12,292 bases of DNA. It comes from Candidatus Woesearchaeota archaeon (GTDB lineage Archaea > Nanobdellota > Nanobdellia > UBA10117 > ARS21). The position numbers and the translations under genes are program-made. Location of the stretch: contig PBPJ01000057.1 of assembly GCA_002725495.1 (NCBI GenBank), positions 1-12,292 on the forward strand, in the 5' to 3' direction. The notes under the pieces are model-generated. The model worked only from the letters and a program-made list of their open reading frames with translations, was not told the DNA's origin and did no database searches. Numbering within the stretch: the first letter of the stretch is position 1; every line of letters starts with the position of its first letter. Positions 1-5,517 of the stretch are shown here, in pieces.

Positions 1-665
1 ACAGAAGAAGCAGATTTATAATCACTGTTCCCACTAGCAAAAGGCTTATAAGAAGTATTAGTTCTGGAATAAACTTCATCAAATCCCAGACCCAATTTCT
101 CACATAATACCAATCCATCTTTTAAAATACCTAATTTATCTGTATCTAAATACGGAGTAAAGTAACCTACTCTATCCGCTTCCCAATTTCCAACTCTAAA
201 AGCTGCATCATCTGCATCTCTAAATTCTTGTCTACAATCAGGATAAATTGCATGATCACCAGCATGTATTCCTAAACAAATATCAACTTGCTCTTTTGTA
301 GCATTTGCTTTAGATAAAGCTACTGCTTGAGTAATAGAAGCAAACATTTTATTTCTGTTAGGTACTACTGTTTCTTTCATGTTATCTTGCTCATAATGTC
401 CTTCTGGAACATCATCTCCACCTTGTACTAAGGCAGAATTTAATAAATCAACTAAACCATCAAGTTTAATTTGTTTATAAGTTACATTATGTCCTTTATC
501 AGCAAGATAATCTATAAGAGACTGTGCTCTTTCTAGTTCAACTCTATGTTTTTGACCATAGTCAAAAGATAAAGCTGTAACCGAATCATACTCAGATAAC
601 GCTCTGAGTAAAAGTGTAGAACTATCCATTCCTCCACTTAGCGAAACAACTGCATGTTTATTCAT
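1..665 (-). CDS. queC: QueC-like 7-deazaguanine synthase, C-terminus cut by the window edge
   Basis: Cellular QueC uses ATP to turn 7-carboxy-7-deazaguanine into 7-cyano-7-deazaguanine (preQ0) in the cytoplasm. Translated from the ATG at 665, 221 residues are visible. The N-terminal PP-loop reads VVSLSGGMDSST (residues 6-17). FDYGQKHRVEL, VVPNRN and the run GIHAGDHAIYPDCRQEF follow, all typical of QueC. The frame is still open at base 1. Near the edge, where cellular QueC has four zinc cysteines (C-x8-CxxCxxC), this protein reads TNTSYKPF then SDYKSASSV, with serine or other residues at every expected cysteine. The start overlaps the end of the upstream DpdA-like gene by 8 bases, so the two are probably translationally coupled. 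Family assignment is strong. The exact product (preQ0, or the 7-amido intermediate) cannot be told from sequence. Confidence 0.9.
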   Translation of the reverse strand, partial: MNKHAVVSLSGGMDSSTLLLRALSEYDSVTALSFDYGQKHRVELERAQSLIDYLADKGHNVTYKQIKLDGLVDLLNSALVQGGDDVPEGHYEQDNMKETVVPNRNKMFASITQAVALSKANATKEQVDICLGIHAGDHAIYPDCRQEFRDADDAAFRVGNWEADRVGYFTPYLDTDKLGILKDGLVLCEKLGLGFDEVYSRTNTSYKPFASGNSDYKSASS

Positions 666-1494
666 TATTAACTAATTTTAAAAATGACCCAGTATGTTCT
701 GGATAGGGCCTCAATCCATTTATTTTCCTAAACATTGAAGTATTATGTAAAATATCTTTATAGTTTATATCTGTAAATTTAACATCAAAATGATCATTCA
801 TATTTGCTTTTGGTTTTTCAGTTAATCCACTTTCATCATATAAAGTACCTTCTAAAGCAGCCATAACTGGATTTGATGTATCTATGGATTTAATAAATTT
901 ACAATCTCTATACCAGCCAAACTCTTGTGGTACTGAACATCCTAATAGGTGAATTTGATCATAATCACCTAATTCTTTATCATGATATAAAGAACTAATA
1001 AACCTTAATCTACCTAATGCTTTACCTAAATCCTTATTAGGATGTGGATATAAATCATTATACCAAGTAGCACCATAAGATATGGCTATTTTTTCATAAC
1101 CTAATTCTTTTAAACTTCTAAAACTTTTCCAAGCATCACTCATATCTTTACCCTGAGCCACAGCTACCGCTGTACATTTTTTAGGCATAGGTATTTGCCT
1201 CCAATACTTAGCGTAAACGTGAGTTTGGGTATAATCCATCCACGCATCTGGAACCATAAATTCATTAGGTTCTAATTCATATAACCAATGTTTTAATCTA
1301 TCCCATTGATATGATTCTCCCAATTCATGTAATGAATTATCCATAACAATATATCTTCCTGCTTTTTTAGCATCTAAAAAATATTGCTTATACTCCTCAT
1401 CTTGATCTAATAAATGAGGTAGACAATAGTCATAATCATTAAATTCTTGGGATGCTAATAGTAAACATCTTGGTACTTCGTGACTTACTTTCAT
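658..1494 (-). CDS. dpdA: DpdA-like DNA 7-deazaguanine transglycosylase (TGT fold)
   Basis: A 278-residue protein that I read as a phage DpdA, a paralogue of tRNA-guanine transglycosylase (TGT) that swaps guanine in DNA for a 7-deazaguanine base. The landmarks of the TGT barrel occur in order: VMDNSLHELG with Asp52 (matching TGT Asp102), VPDAWMD with Asp83 (Asp156), AVAQGKD with Gln114 (the VQGG glutamine), HLLGCS at 183-188 (the glycine-rich base-binding loop), and SIDTSNP with Asp205 (matching the nucleophile in GIDMFDC). It is shorter than bacterial TGT (about 380 residues), and no cysteine follows residue 198, so the C-terminal CxCxxC...H zinc site is absent. The following queC-like gene overlaps it by 8 bases, which supports a shared modification pathway. 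The ATG at 1494 follows a 43-base gap without a Shine-Dalgarno sequence. A TGT acting on tRNA is the main alternative but fits the phage setting less well. Confidence 0.82.
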   Translation of the reverse strand: MKVSHEVPRCLLLASQEFNDYDYCLPHLLDQDEEYKQYFLDAKKAGRYIVMDNSLHELGESYQWDRLKHWLYELEPNEFMVPDAWMDYTQTHVYAKYWRQIPMPKKCTAVAVAQGKDMSDAWKSFRSLKELGYEKIAISYGATWYNDLYPHPNKDLGKALGRLRFISSLYHDKELGDYDQIHLLGCSVPQEFGWYRDCKFIKSIDTSNPVMAALEGTLYDESGLTEKPKANMNDHFDVKFTDINYKDILHNTSMFRKINGLRPYPEHTGSFLKLVNNE

Positions 1495-1537
1495 ATAACT
1501 ATATGGTACAAAACCATTTTTAAATTTCCAAATTATT

Positions 1538-1675
1538 TTAAATAGTTCTAAATCTCCTTCTACCGTTCCAAGTTATTCTTTTTCCTTGGCCCATATATTT
1601 TTTAGATTCAGTTCTATCGTTAAACTTATTTCTTTCTAAGTTTAACTGGGTGTTTCCATTATCCTGTTTTAACAT
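1538..1675 (-). CDS. Small basic hypothetical protein (45 aa)
   Basis: A short frame starting at the ATG at 1675 and ending with TAA at 1538-1540. It begins MLKQDNGNTQLNLERNKF and ends TWNGRRRFRTI. The start overlaps the end of the upstream AT-hook-like gene by 17 bases in another frame, and the gene fills most of what would otherwise be a 164-base hole before dpdA. A GAGGG lies upstream within the preceding gene and might serve as a ribosome binding site. The product is polar and strongly basic at its end (three Arg in a row plus one more), with no membrane segment. I recognise no family. Its position directly before dpdA and queC might link it to DNA modification, but that is only context. 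It is likely real because of the tight packing; a chance frame of this length cannot be excluded. Confidence 0.55.
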   Translation of the reverse strand: MLKQDNGNTQLNLERNKFNDRTESKKYMGQGKRITWNGRRRFRTI

Positions 1676-2168
1676 TTTTTGCCGGTCGCCCTCTACGACT
1701 TTTTAAATAAATTTTATTATACTTTTCCTCTATTTGATAATATAAATCCAATATTGTACCCATACATATATCAATTTCATCATTTATTTCATCCCTTGAT
1801 ATATCAAAGTTTTTCATGAAATGTTTATATAAATTATCTAATTTATCTGCCTCATCTCGCTCATGATCCTCCCATAATCTTTTTCTTCTAGCACCTAATA
1901 ATTTGGATTTTTCTAAATACATTTGAACATCAGGCATACACTCCTCATAAATTTCATTTAACATATGCTCGCAAAGCCATGCCTGTAATTGGTAAGGACC
2001 CTGATCAAAGTCTCCATTAAATATTTTATCACGAAAGTCAGCTTTATTAGGTAGTGGTTTATTTTTTGACTCATACCACCTCCACCATCTAAATTGATTA
2101 TAATTTAGTTTTTGGAACTTAGTAAGTTCTTTTTCTATAAATTTTTTACTTTGAGTTACATTAAACAT
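1659..2168 (-). CDS. Hypothetical soluble protein with C-terminal AT-hook-like tail (169 aa)
   Basis: The frame is open back to a TTG at 2234, but I choose the ATG at 2168 (MFNVTQSKKF). That start overlaps the TAA of a 33-residue membrane-protein gene in a TAATG junction, and the upstream extension is only the other gene's hydrophobic stretch read in another frame. The chosen product has 169 residues. It is rich in Trp, Tyr, Lys and Glu, with an aromatic cluster QFRWWRWYES near residues 24-33 and a mostly helical, charged middle. It ends KSRRGRPAKNVKTG; the RGRP core at 159-162 flanked by basic residues matches the AT-hook minor-groove motif. No enzyme family is recognised. DNA binding is plausible from the tail, and the downstream dpdA/queC pair would make a modification accessory role reasonable, but this is inference. 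Confidence 0.75.
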   Translation of the reverse strand: MFNVTQSKKFIEKELTKFQKLNYNQFRWWRWYESKNKPLPNKADFRDKIFNGDFDQGPYQLQAWLCEHMLNEIYEECMPDVQMYLEKSKLLGARRKRLWEDHERDEADKLDNLYKHFMKNFDISRDEINDEIDICMGTILDLYYQIEEKYNKIYLKSRRGRPAKNVKTG

Positions 2169-2269
2169 TACAAACCTATCCAAGTAAATATATAATACAA
2201 TGGGATATAGAATATAATAAAAAAACATACCCAAAGAATAAAAAATAAAATATCTGAATTTTTTCTCAT
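2168..2269 (-). CDS. Tiny single-helix membrane protein (33 aa)
   Basis: Starts at the ATG at 2269 (MRKNSDILFF) and stops at TAA 2168-2170. After a short basic start the whole protein is one hydrophobic stretch rich in Phe, Ile, Leu, Tyr and Trp, ending FTWIGL, so it should be an inner-membrane peptide. The start lies 4 bases after the stop of the preceding 46-residue gene, and the stop shares a base with the next start (TAATG). Such end-to-end packing is the main evidence that it is translated. Function unknown; single-helix peptides of this size in phages can be holin, antiholin or host-membrane effectors, but nothing in the sequence decides between these. Confidence 0.6.
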   Translation of the reverse strand: MRKNSDILFFILWVCFFIIFYIPLYYIFTWIGL

Positions 2270-2273
2270 AACA

Positions 2274-2414
2274 CTAACAAGGGCAAAAAGCCCATAGGGC
2301 AATATATAATAAATAAAACACTAATGCAATAAATAAGAATTCTACTATACCTTTAACAGGGCGTTTTAAAAATTCTTTAACTGCATCTCTATTGAATTCG
2401 TACCATTCTCTCAT
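2274..2414 (-). CDS. Small membrane protein (46 aa)
   Basis: Starts at the ATG at 2414 (MREWYEFNRDAVKEF) and ends with TAG at 2274-2276. About 24 amphipathic, charged residues are followed by one hydrophobic helix (residues 25-43) and a Cys-Pro-Cys end. By the positive-inside rule the KRPVKG segment would lie in the cytoplasm. It is the first gene after a 48-base gap that carries a candidate Bacteroidetes-type promoter, and it is followed 4 bases later by another tiny membrane-protein gene. No Shine-Dalgarno sequence precedes it. No family recognised. Confidence 0.6.
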   Translation of the reverse strand: MREWYEFNRDAVKEFLKRPVKGIVEFLFIALVFYLLYIALWAFCPC

Positions 2415-2429
2415 AACTTTGATTTTGCG

Positions 2430-2461
2430 TAAATATACGAAAAAAATATTAGAAATCCAAA
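2430..2461 (-). promoter_or_regulatory. Candidate Bacteroidetes-type promoter for the small-gene/dpdA/queC run
   Basis: On the minus strand TTTG (2458-2461) is followed after exactly 20 bases by TATATTTA (2430-2437), one base off the Bacteroidetes -7 consensus TAnnTTTG with the expected -33 TTTG spacing. It lies in the gap after the 361-residue gene and leaves a very short leader before the ATG at 2414. The surrounding sequence is very AT-rich, so a chance match is possible. Confidence 0.35.
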
Positions 2462-2462
2462 T

Positions 2463-3548
2463 TTACTTACCGAGATTGTAAACTTTTTTTAATCTAATTA
2501 TTTCCTGAGTTAGTCTATTGTACTCATCACTTCCAACAGGGTAGTTATCTCTTTCTTTACTAATTCCAATTAAATCTTTATTATCAATAATTCCATCTTT
2601 ATTGTAATCATCATCACTATAATGTTCTCCATCATTACCATTTTGACCAATTATATCCATTCTTTTTTCATCTTCCTCACTATAAATAAAACTAGGTTCT
2701 GTTTTTACTTTTTCACCGTATAAATTTTCTCTTTTTTTTGGAAATGCCTGATTGAAAGCAAAATTAGCAGCTACTACTAAAGAAACAGCTAATGGATCAA
2801 ATACAAAAATAATAACTAAAAGTAATATATTTATGATTTTATCCATAGGATAACCCGTCAAACCTGATAAATACTTTAGGGGACCTAATTCTCCAGCCAC
2901 CTCTACATTATTATCTAATTCTAGTATTTTTCGTTGATATTTACGTAATGAATCTATTGCTATGTCTCTTTTTAAATTGACATCTTTCCGTTTATCTTCT
3001 TCAATTCCGAGTCTAGTTTGTGCAGCACGTAAGTCAACCGTGGAAATCGTATTTCGAACGCCTCCAGCCACACTGGTATCCTTGACTTGGATTGAAACGG
3101 ATCTCGCTTCAGATAAAGAAGTAATATTGTCCAATATTTGTTGAAGTTCTTTTTCATATCTTGTTACATCTTGTTGATAAAAATCTGTTTTTTGTTGTAA
3201 AAACTTTTTTTCATTTTCTACATAAGTTAATTGATTAAAAGTTTCTTGATATGCAGCACTCAAAAAACCATAAATACCCATACTAGTAATAATAACTAAT
3301 ATGACTGTTGCTATAGCTAAATAAGTTCTTAATACTTTATTAATTGTTTCCCAATATTGATATAATAAAGAAGCAGTTACTAATTTAGCTATTTCTAATG
3401 ATCCAGCCATTATAATTACTTCTGTACTAGCCCCAGCAAATAATTTACTTAATCCAAAAACAGAATAAAAAGCAGCGGAACCAGAAACTGATAAAGCAGA
3501 AAAAGCGATTAGGAATGGAAGCATTCCTTTTTTAATATTTTTTAACAT
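2463..3548 (-). CDS. Four-helix membrane protein with periplasmic coiled coil and EF-hand loop
   Basis: A 361-residue inner-membrane protein of unknown function. Predicted helices lie at about 10-32, 43-65, 75-97 and 236-264. Between the third and fourth sits a charged, Gln/Glu/Lys-rich coiled-coil segment (about 100-215), which would lie outside the inner membrane if the N-terminus is cytoplasmic. The fourth helix contains a distinctive FVFDPLAVSLVVAANFAF stretch. The hydrophilic tail (270-361) holds a complete EF-hand/dockerin-type calcium loop, DYNKDGIIDNKD (314-325), with Asp314, Asn316, Asp318, Gly319, Ile321, Asp322 and Asp325 in the canonical places. It follows the putative endolysin gene by 13 bases without a Shine-Dalgarno sequence. 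A patch coding for about residues 147-176 is markedly richer in GC than the rest of the gene. Roles in lysis control or superinfection exclusion are possible but unproven. Confidence 0.85.
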   Translation of the reverse strand: MLKNIKKGMLPFLIAFSALSVSGSAAFYSVFGLSKLFAGASTEVIIMAGSLEIAKLVTASLLYQYWETINKVLRTYLAIATVILVIITSMGIYGFLSAAYQETFNQLTYVENEKKFLQQKTDFYQQDVTRYEKELQQILDNITSLSEARSVSIQVKDTSVAGGVRNTISTVDLRAAQTRLGIEEDKRKDVNLKRDIAIDSLRKYQRKILELDNNVEVAGELGPLKYLSGLTGYPMDKIINILLLVIIFVFDPLAVSLVVAANFAFNQAFPKKRENLYGEKVKTEPSFIYSEEDEKRMDIIGQNGNDGEHYSDDDYNKDGIIDNKDLIGISKERDNYPVGSDEYNRLTQEIIRLKKVYNLGK

Positions 3549-3561
3549 AATAAAATTTTAG

Positions 3562-4176
3562 TTAAATTATATCCTCGGACTCAATTAGAGTATAAGTAAA
3601 ACTATTACCCCAAATATCCGCAGCTTTTTTACAAATTCCAAGGAATTTATGCCAATCATCATTAGAAGCAATGACTTGACATCCAGCTGACCATTTATCT
3701 ACTTGATAGGATTTTTTTCCCTTATGTCTTGTTGCACGGTGAATATTAATTCCAAATATACCTTCATGTACATTTTCTTCTAAAAGATCATAATCTCCGT
3801 CTTTATTTTTATCTCTATAAACTTTTACTGGCTTCTTTTGTCTTAAAGCTTCATACTTACCTTGATGTAATCCTAGTTTATGAGAGCCCCTATACTGACC
3901 AGGTTTTAAAATTGCAACTCCTTTTTTATTTAATAAATTTTGTTCCCAATGAGTTCCGGGATCTGTTGTACAATCAAATTCATGATATTGCCAATTTCCA
4001 TCCTCATCTTTATATGATATTGTAATTAAATCATCAAATCTATTAGTAATTTTATCTTTTGTTTCTGAGTTTCTTATGCCTATAATATTTACATCATATC
4101 CTTTCTCCTTACTATCCGTGAAATATTTATATCCCTTTGAATTTAGGGTTTTTTCTATTTGTTCTCTTGTATACAT
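3562..4176 (-). CDS. Putative endolysin/peptidase with L,D-transpeptidase-like motif and EF-hand loop
   Basis: A 204-residue protein without a signal peptide. Near the C-terminus GINIHRA (His146) is followed after about 16 residues by DKWSAGCQVIA (Ser163, Gly165, Cys166). This His...S-x-G-C arrangement resembles the YkuD L,D-transpeptidase active site (H-x(14-17)-[S/T]HGC), with Ala for the usual His. Such folds act on peptidoglycan stem peptides, so I propose a cell-wall hydrolase or endolysin. Residues 122-133 (DKNKDGDYDLLE) form a full EF-hand calcium loop: Asp122, Asn124, Asp126, Gly127, Tyr129, Asp130, Glu133. With no export signal, wall access would need a holin, and two holin-like genes end just upstream. 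It starts right after a strong terminator, so it should have its own promoter, though I see no clear one. The hydrolase call is moderate; the gene itself is certain. Confidence 0.7.
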   Translation of the reverse strand: MYTREQIEKTLNSKGYKYFTDSKEKGYDVNIIGIRNSETKDKITNRFDDLITISYKDEDGNWQYHEFDCTTDPGTHWEQNLLNKKGVAILKPGQYRGSHKLGLHQGKYEALRQKKPVKVYRDKNKDGDYDLLEENVHEGIFGINIHRATRHKGKKSYQVDKWSAGCQVIASNDDWHKFLGICKKAADIWGNSFTYTLIESEDII

Positions 4177-4214
4177 TTTTTATATGTTAGGTTATTATTA
4201 TTTTTACCATAAGA

Positions 4215-4246
4215 ATAAAAATTCCCGCACCTTGCGGTACGGGAAT
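4215..4246 (-). terminator. Rho-independent terminator after the envelope cassette
   Basis: Read on the minus strand, ATTCCCGTACC and GGTGCGGGAAT form an 11-bp stem (one G-U pair) closed by a GCAA tetraloop of the GNRA class, followed at once by a T-rich run (TTTTATTC). The stem occupies 4221-4246. It lies 18 bases beyond the stop of the 76-residue gene and before the endolysin-like gene, so it ends the transcript carrying the envelope genes. It is the only strong GC hairpin I found in an intergenic gap. Confidence 0.88.
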
Positions 4247-4264
4247 AAATATTGAACTACCTCC

Positions 4265-4495
4265 TTATTTTTTAAGAATGTGATACAATACAAAAGCACC
4301 AACTAAACCTAGTAGTCCTTCTGCGTTAAGAGATCCTAGGATAGCCATAATATTATCAACTACTGAAATATTAGGCCAAAATGGTATTCCAGCTCCATTG
4401 AATAGCACTTCCAGTACCACTCCTAGAGCAATTACTGATAGACCAATGTCAGTCAGTTTTTTGGCCCATAAGCCAACTTTTTCTAAAATTTCCAT
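4265..4495 (-). CDS. Small two-helix membrane protein, holin-like
   Basis: A 76-residue protein with a charged amphipathic start (MEILEKVGLWAKKLTD), a hydrophobic helix at about 17-33, a loop with GIPFWPN, and a second helix at about 57-74 ending in HILKK. Size and two-helix layout suit a small holin, but no specific holin family is recognised. It is the last gene before the strong terminator, and the next gene downstream encodes a cell-wall hydrolase-like protein, which fits a lysis role. The ATG is preceded by an A/T-rich leader without a Shine-Dalgarno sequence. Many small phage membrane proteins of unknown role look similar. Confidence 0.75.
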   Translation of the reverse strand: MEILEKVGLWAKKLTDIGLSVIALGVVLEVLFNGAGIPFWPNISVVDNIMAILGSLNAEGLLGLVGAFVLYHILKK

Positions 4496-4533
4496 AAATT
4501 TGGGTTTTAATTAAACAATACGACAACTAGCAA

Positions 4534-4773
4534 CTAGTTTTCTTCGTTGTTTTTCTTACCGAAGATTTTTCCTACTTCGGCTATTCCAAAAGAGCCGAGA
4601 GTAATAATTACAAATGAATTATAAATGTAGTCTTGGATTACGAGTTCCTCACCGTAGAATCCAGTAATAATATCTACTGCTGCAAATATTACCATAACAG
4701 CAAAGGATGCAAATCCTACTACTGATTTTTCATTAATATCGTTATTATCTTTAAACAAATCTTTAAATGCCAT
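4534..4773 (-). CDS. Small two-helix membrane protein, holin-like
   Basis: A 79-residue protein with a hydrophilic charged start (MAFKDLFKDNNDINEKS), two hydrophobic helices (about 18-38 and 49-66) joined by a short acidic loop, and a basic/acidic tail GKIFGKKNNEEN. The two-helix hairpin with both charged ends on the same side matches class II holin topology. It stands beside the 76-residue membrane protein, separated by 38 bases that carry a tandem CAACTAG pair. A 53-base gap upstream holds a candidate promoter and it may begin its own short transcript ending at the terminator near 4215. Holin/antiholin is a reasonable guess for the pair, not a proven function. Confidence 0.75.
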   Translation of the reverse strand: MAFKDLFKDNNDINEKSVVGFASFAVMVIFAAVDIITGFYGEELVIQDYIYNSFVIITLGSFGIAEVGKIFGKKNNEEN

Positions 4774-4794
4774 AATAATCCTATTTTATATTAA

Positions 4795-4802
4795 CAAAAC
4801 TA
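4795..4802 (-). promoter_or_regulatory. Candidate Bacteroidetes -7 element before the holin-like genes
   Basis: TAGTTTTG on the minus strand matches TAnnTTTG exactly and lies 21 bases before the ATG at 4773, in one of the few gaps of more than 50 bases. No clear TTTG is present at the -33 spacing. The same bases form part of a weak AACAAAA/TTTTGTT hairpin with a 13-base loop, so a role as part of an RNA structure is the alternative. Confidence 0.35.
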
Positions 4803-4826
4803 TTGTGGAACCTTTTGTTATAAATA

Positions 4827-5228
4827 TTAAAAAGCACTTGCTTCCCTAACTTCTTTTATAGCATCCTGAAGTTCTGGTAGATCTACAGGGCATTCTAAAT
4901 CCAAACCAGCTTTAAAGCTTTCCTCAGCTACACCATCTTTAAAAATTATAATAGTAGGTGCCATTCTTACTCTAAATTCTTTTTTAGATTTTGGAGATTT
5001 TGCAATATCTACACGATAGTATTGAACATCTGACAATTTATTCCAATCAGTAAAAGCATTAGCTTCATTGAATTTTGCCCAAAATTCTACAACTATTATT
5101 GTAGATTCATCATTTCCAAAAGCACTTTTACTATTTAAAATATTATCTAAACTTGAATCATCAGCCCATTCCTGAGAAAAGCTAGCAAAGGGTAACACTA
5201 GCATTAGGATAAGGATTAGTTTCCTCAT
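4827..5228 (-). CDS. Exported thioredoxin-fold protein lacking the redox cysteines
   Basis: A 133-residue protein with a clear signal peptide (MRKLILILMLVLPFASFSQ, cut near residue 18-19) and a thioredoxin fold: IIVVEFWAKF is the central strand and MAPTIIIFKDG holds the cis-proline (Pro91) before the next strand. Where thioredoxins have W-C-x-x-C this protein has F-N-E-A-N (53-57), so both catalytic cysteines are Asn. The only cysteine in the protein is Cys113. It therefore should not act as a dithiol oxidoreductase and is more likely a binding or structural module in the periplasm. It is packed 2 bases after the coiled-coil membrane protein gene, itself 2 bases after the outer-membrane barrel gene, so the three are probably made together. 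Fold assignment is good; role unknown. Confidence 0.82.
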   Translation of the reverse strand: MRKLILILMLVLPFASFSQEWADDSSLDNILNSKSAFGNDESTIIVVEFWAKFNEANAFTDWNKLSDVQYYRVDIAKSPKSKKEFRVRMAPTIIIFKDGVAEESFKAGLDLECPVDLPELQDAIKEVREASAF

Positions 5229-5230
5229 AA

Positions 5231-5515
5231 TTATCTTTGTTTTTGGATCTCGTAGAGTCGTTGATCTATCTTATCCAATTGCTCCTTCATTTCTTCAACA
5301 TCCTCTTGTGTATCCATTATTGTTTGTCGAATTAATTCATCTTTTAAATCATATTCGATCCTGTCTATCACGGGTGCGGGTAACTCTTTTGCTTCAGCAA
5401 TATCAGCTTGAAGAGCAAACCACATTCCAATAAGAGCTGCTAGTCCTGTTGCTAACATCCCTAATGTTTTTAAGTCTAAAGTTACTTTAGTATCTTCACC
5501 TATTTGTTTTGCCAT
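5231..5515 (-). CDS. Single-helix membrane protein with C-terminal coiled coil
   Basis: A 94-residue protein with a short polar N-terminus, one membrane helix (about 17-37, LGMLATGLAALIGMWFALQ), a proline-containing linker (ELPAPVIDR) and a highly charged helical C-terminal half (about 53-94). Hydrophobic residues there recur at coiled-coil spacing, for example VEEMKEQLDKIDQRLYEI. With the N-terminus inside, the coiled coil would project into the periplasm. This is the layout of an inner-membrane spanin subunit, but also of many unrelated anchors. It sits between genes for an outer-membrane barrel and a periplasmic thioredoxin-like protein with 2-base gaps on each side. No family with known function is recognised. 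Confidence 0.8.
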   Translation of the reverse strand: MAKQIGEDTKVTLDLKTLGMLATGLAALIGMWFALQADIAEAKELPAPVIDRIEYDLKDELIRQTIMDTQEDVEEMKEQLDKIDQRLYEIQKQR

Positions 5516-5517
5516 TT

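Noticed and set aside
1495..1537. ATGGT/ACCAT hairpin before dpdA
   Set aside because: A 5-bp stem in AT-rich sequence without a following T run is not convincing as a regulatory structure.
2169..2234. N-terminal hydrophobic extension of the AT-hook-like protein as a membrane anchor
   Set aside because: The longer frame needs a TTG or a nearby ATG inside the 33-residue membrane-protein gene; the TAATG junction at 2168 gives a better start and the hydrophobicity belongs to the overlapping gene.
2962..3144. A 60-codon plus-strand frame
   Set aside because: Antisense to the coiled-coil region of the membrane protein, with no recognisable protein features.
2972..3157. A 61-codon minus-strand frame inside the membrane-protein gene
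   Set aside because: It is an out-of-frame shadow within the GC-rich patch; the main frame has clear helices and coiled coil through the same bases.
4524..4537. Tandem CAACTAG repeat between the two holin-like genes
   Set aside because: Only two 7-base copies, partly within a stop codon; too short to call a repeat element or operator.
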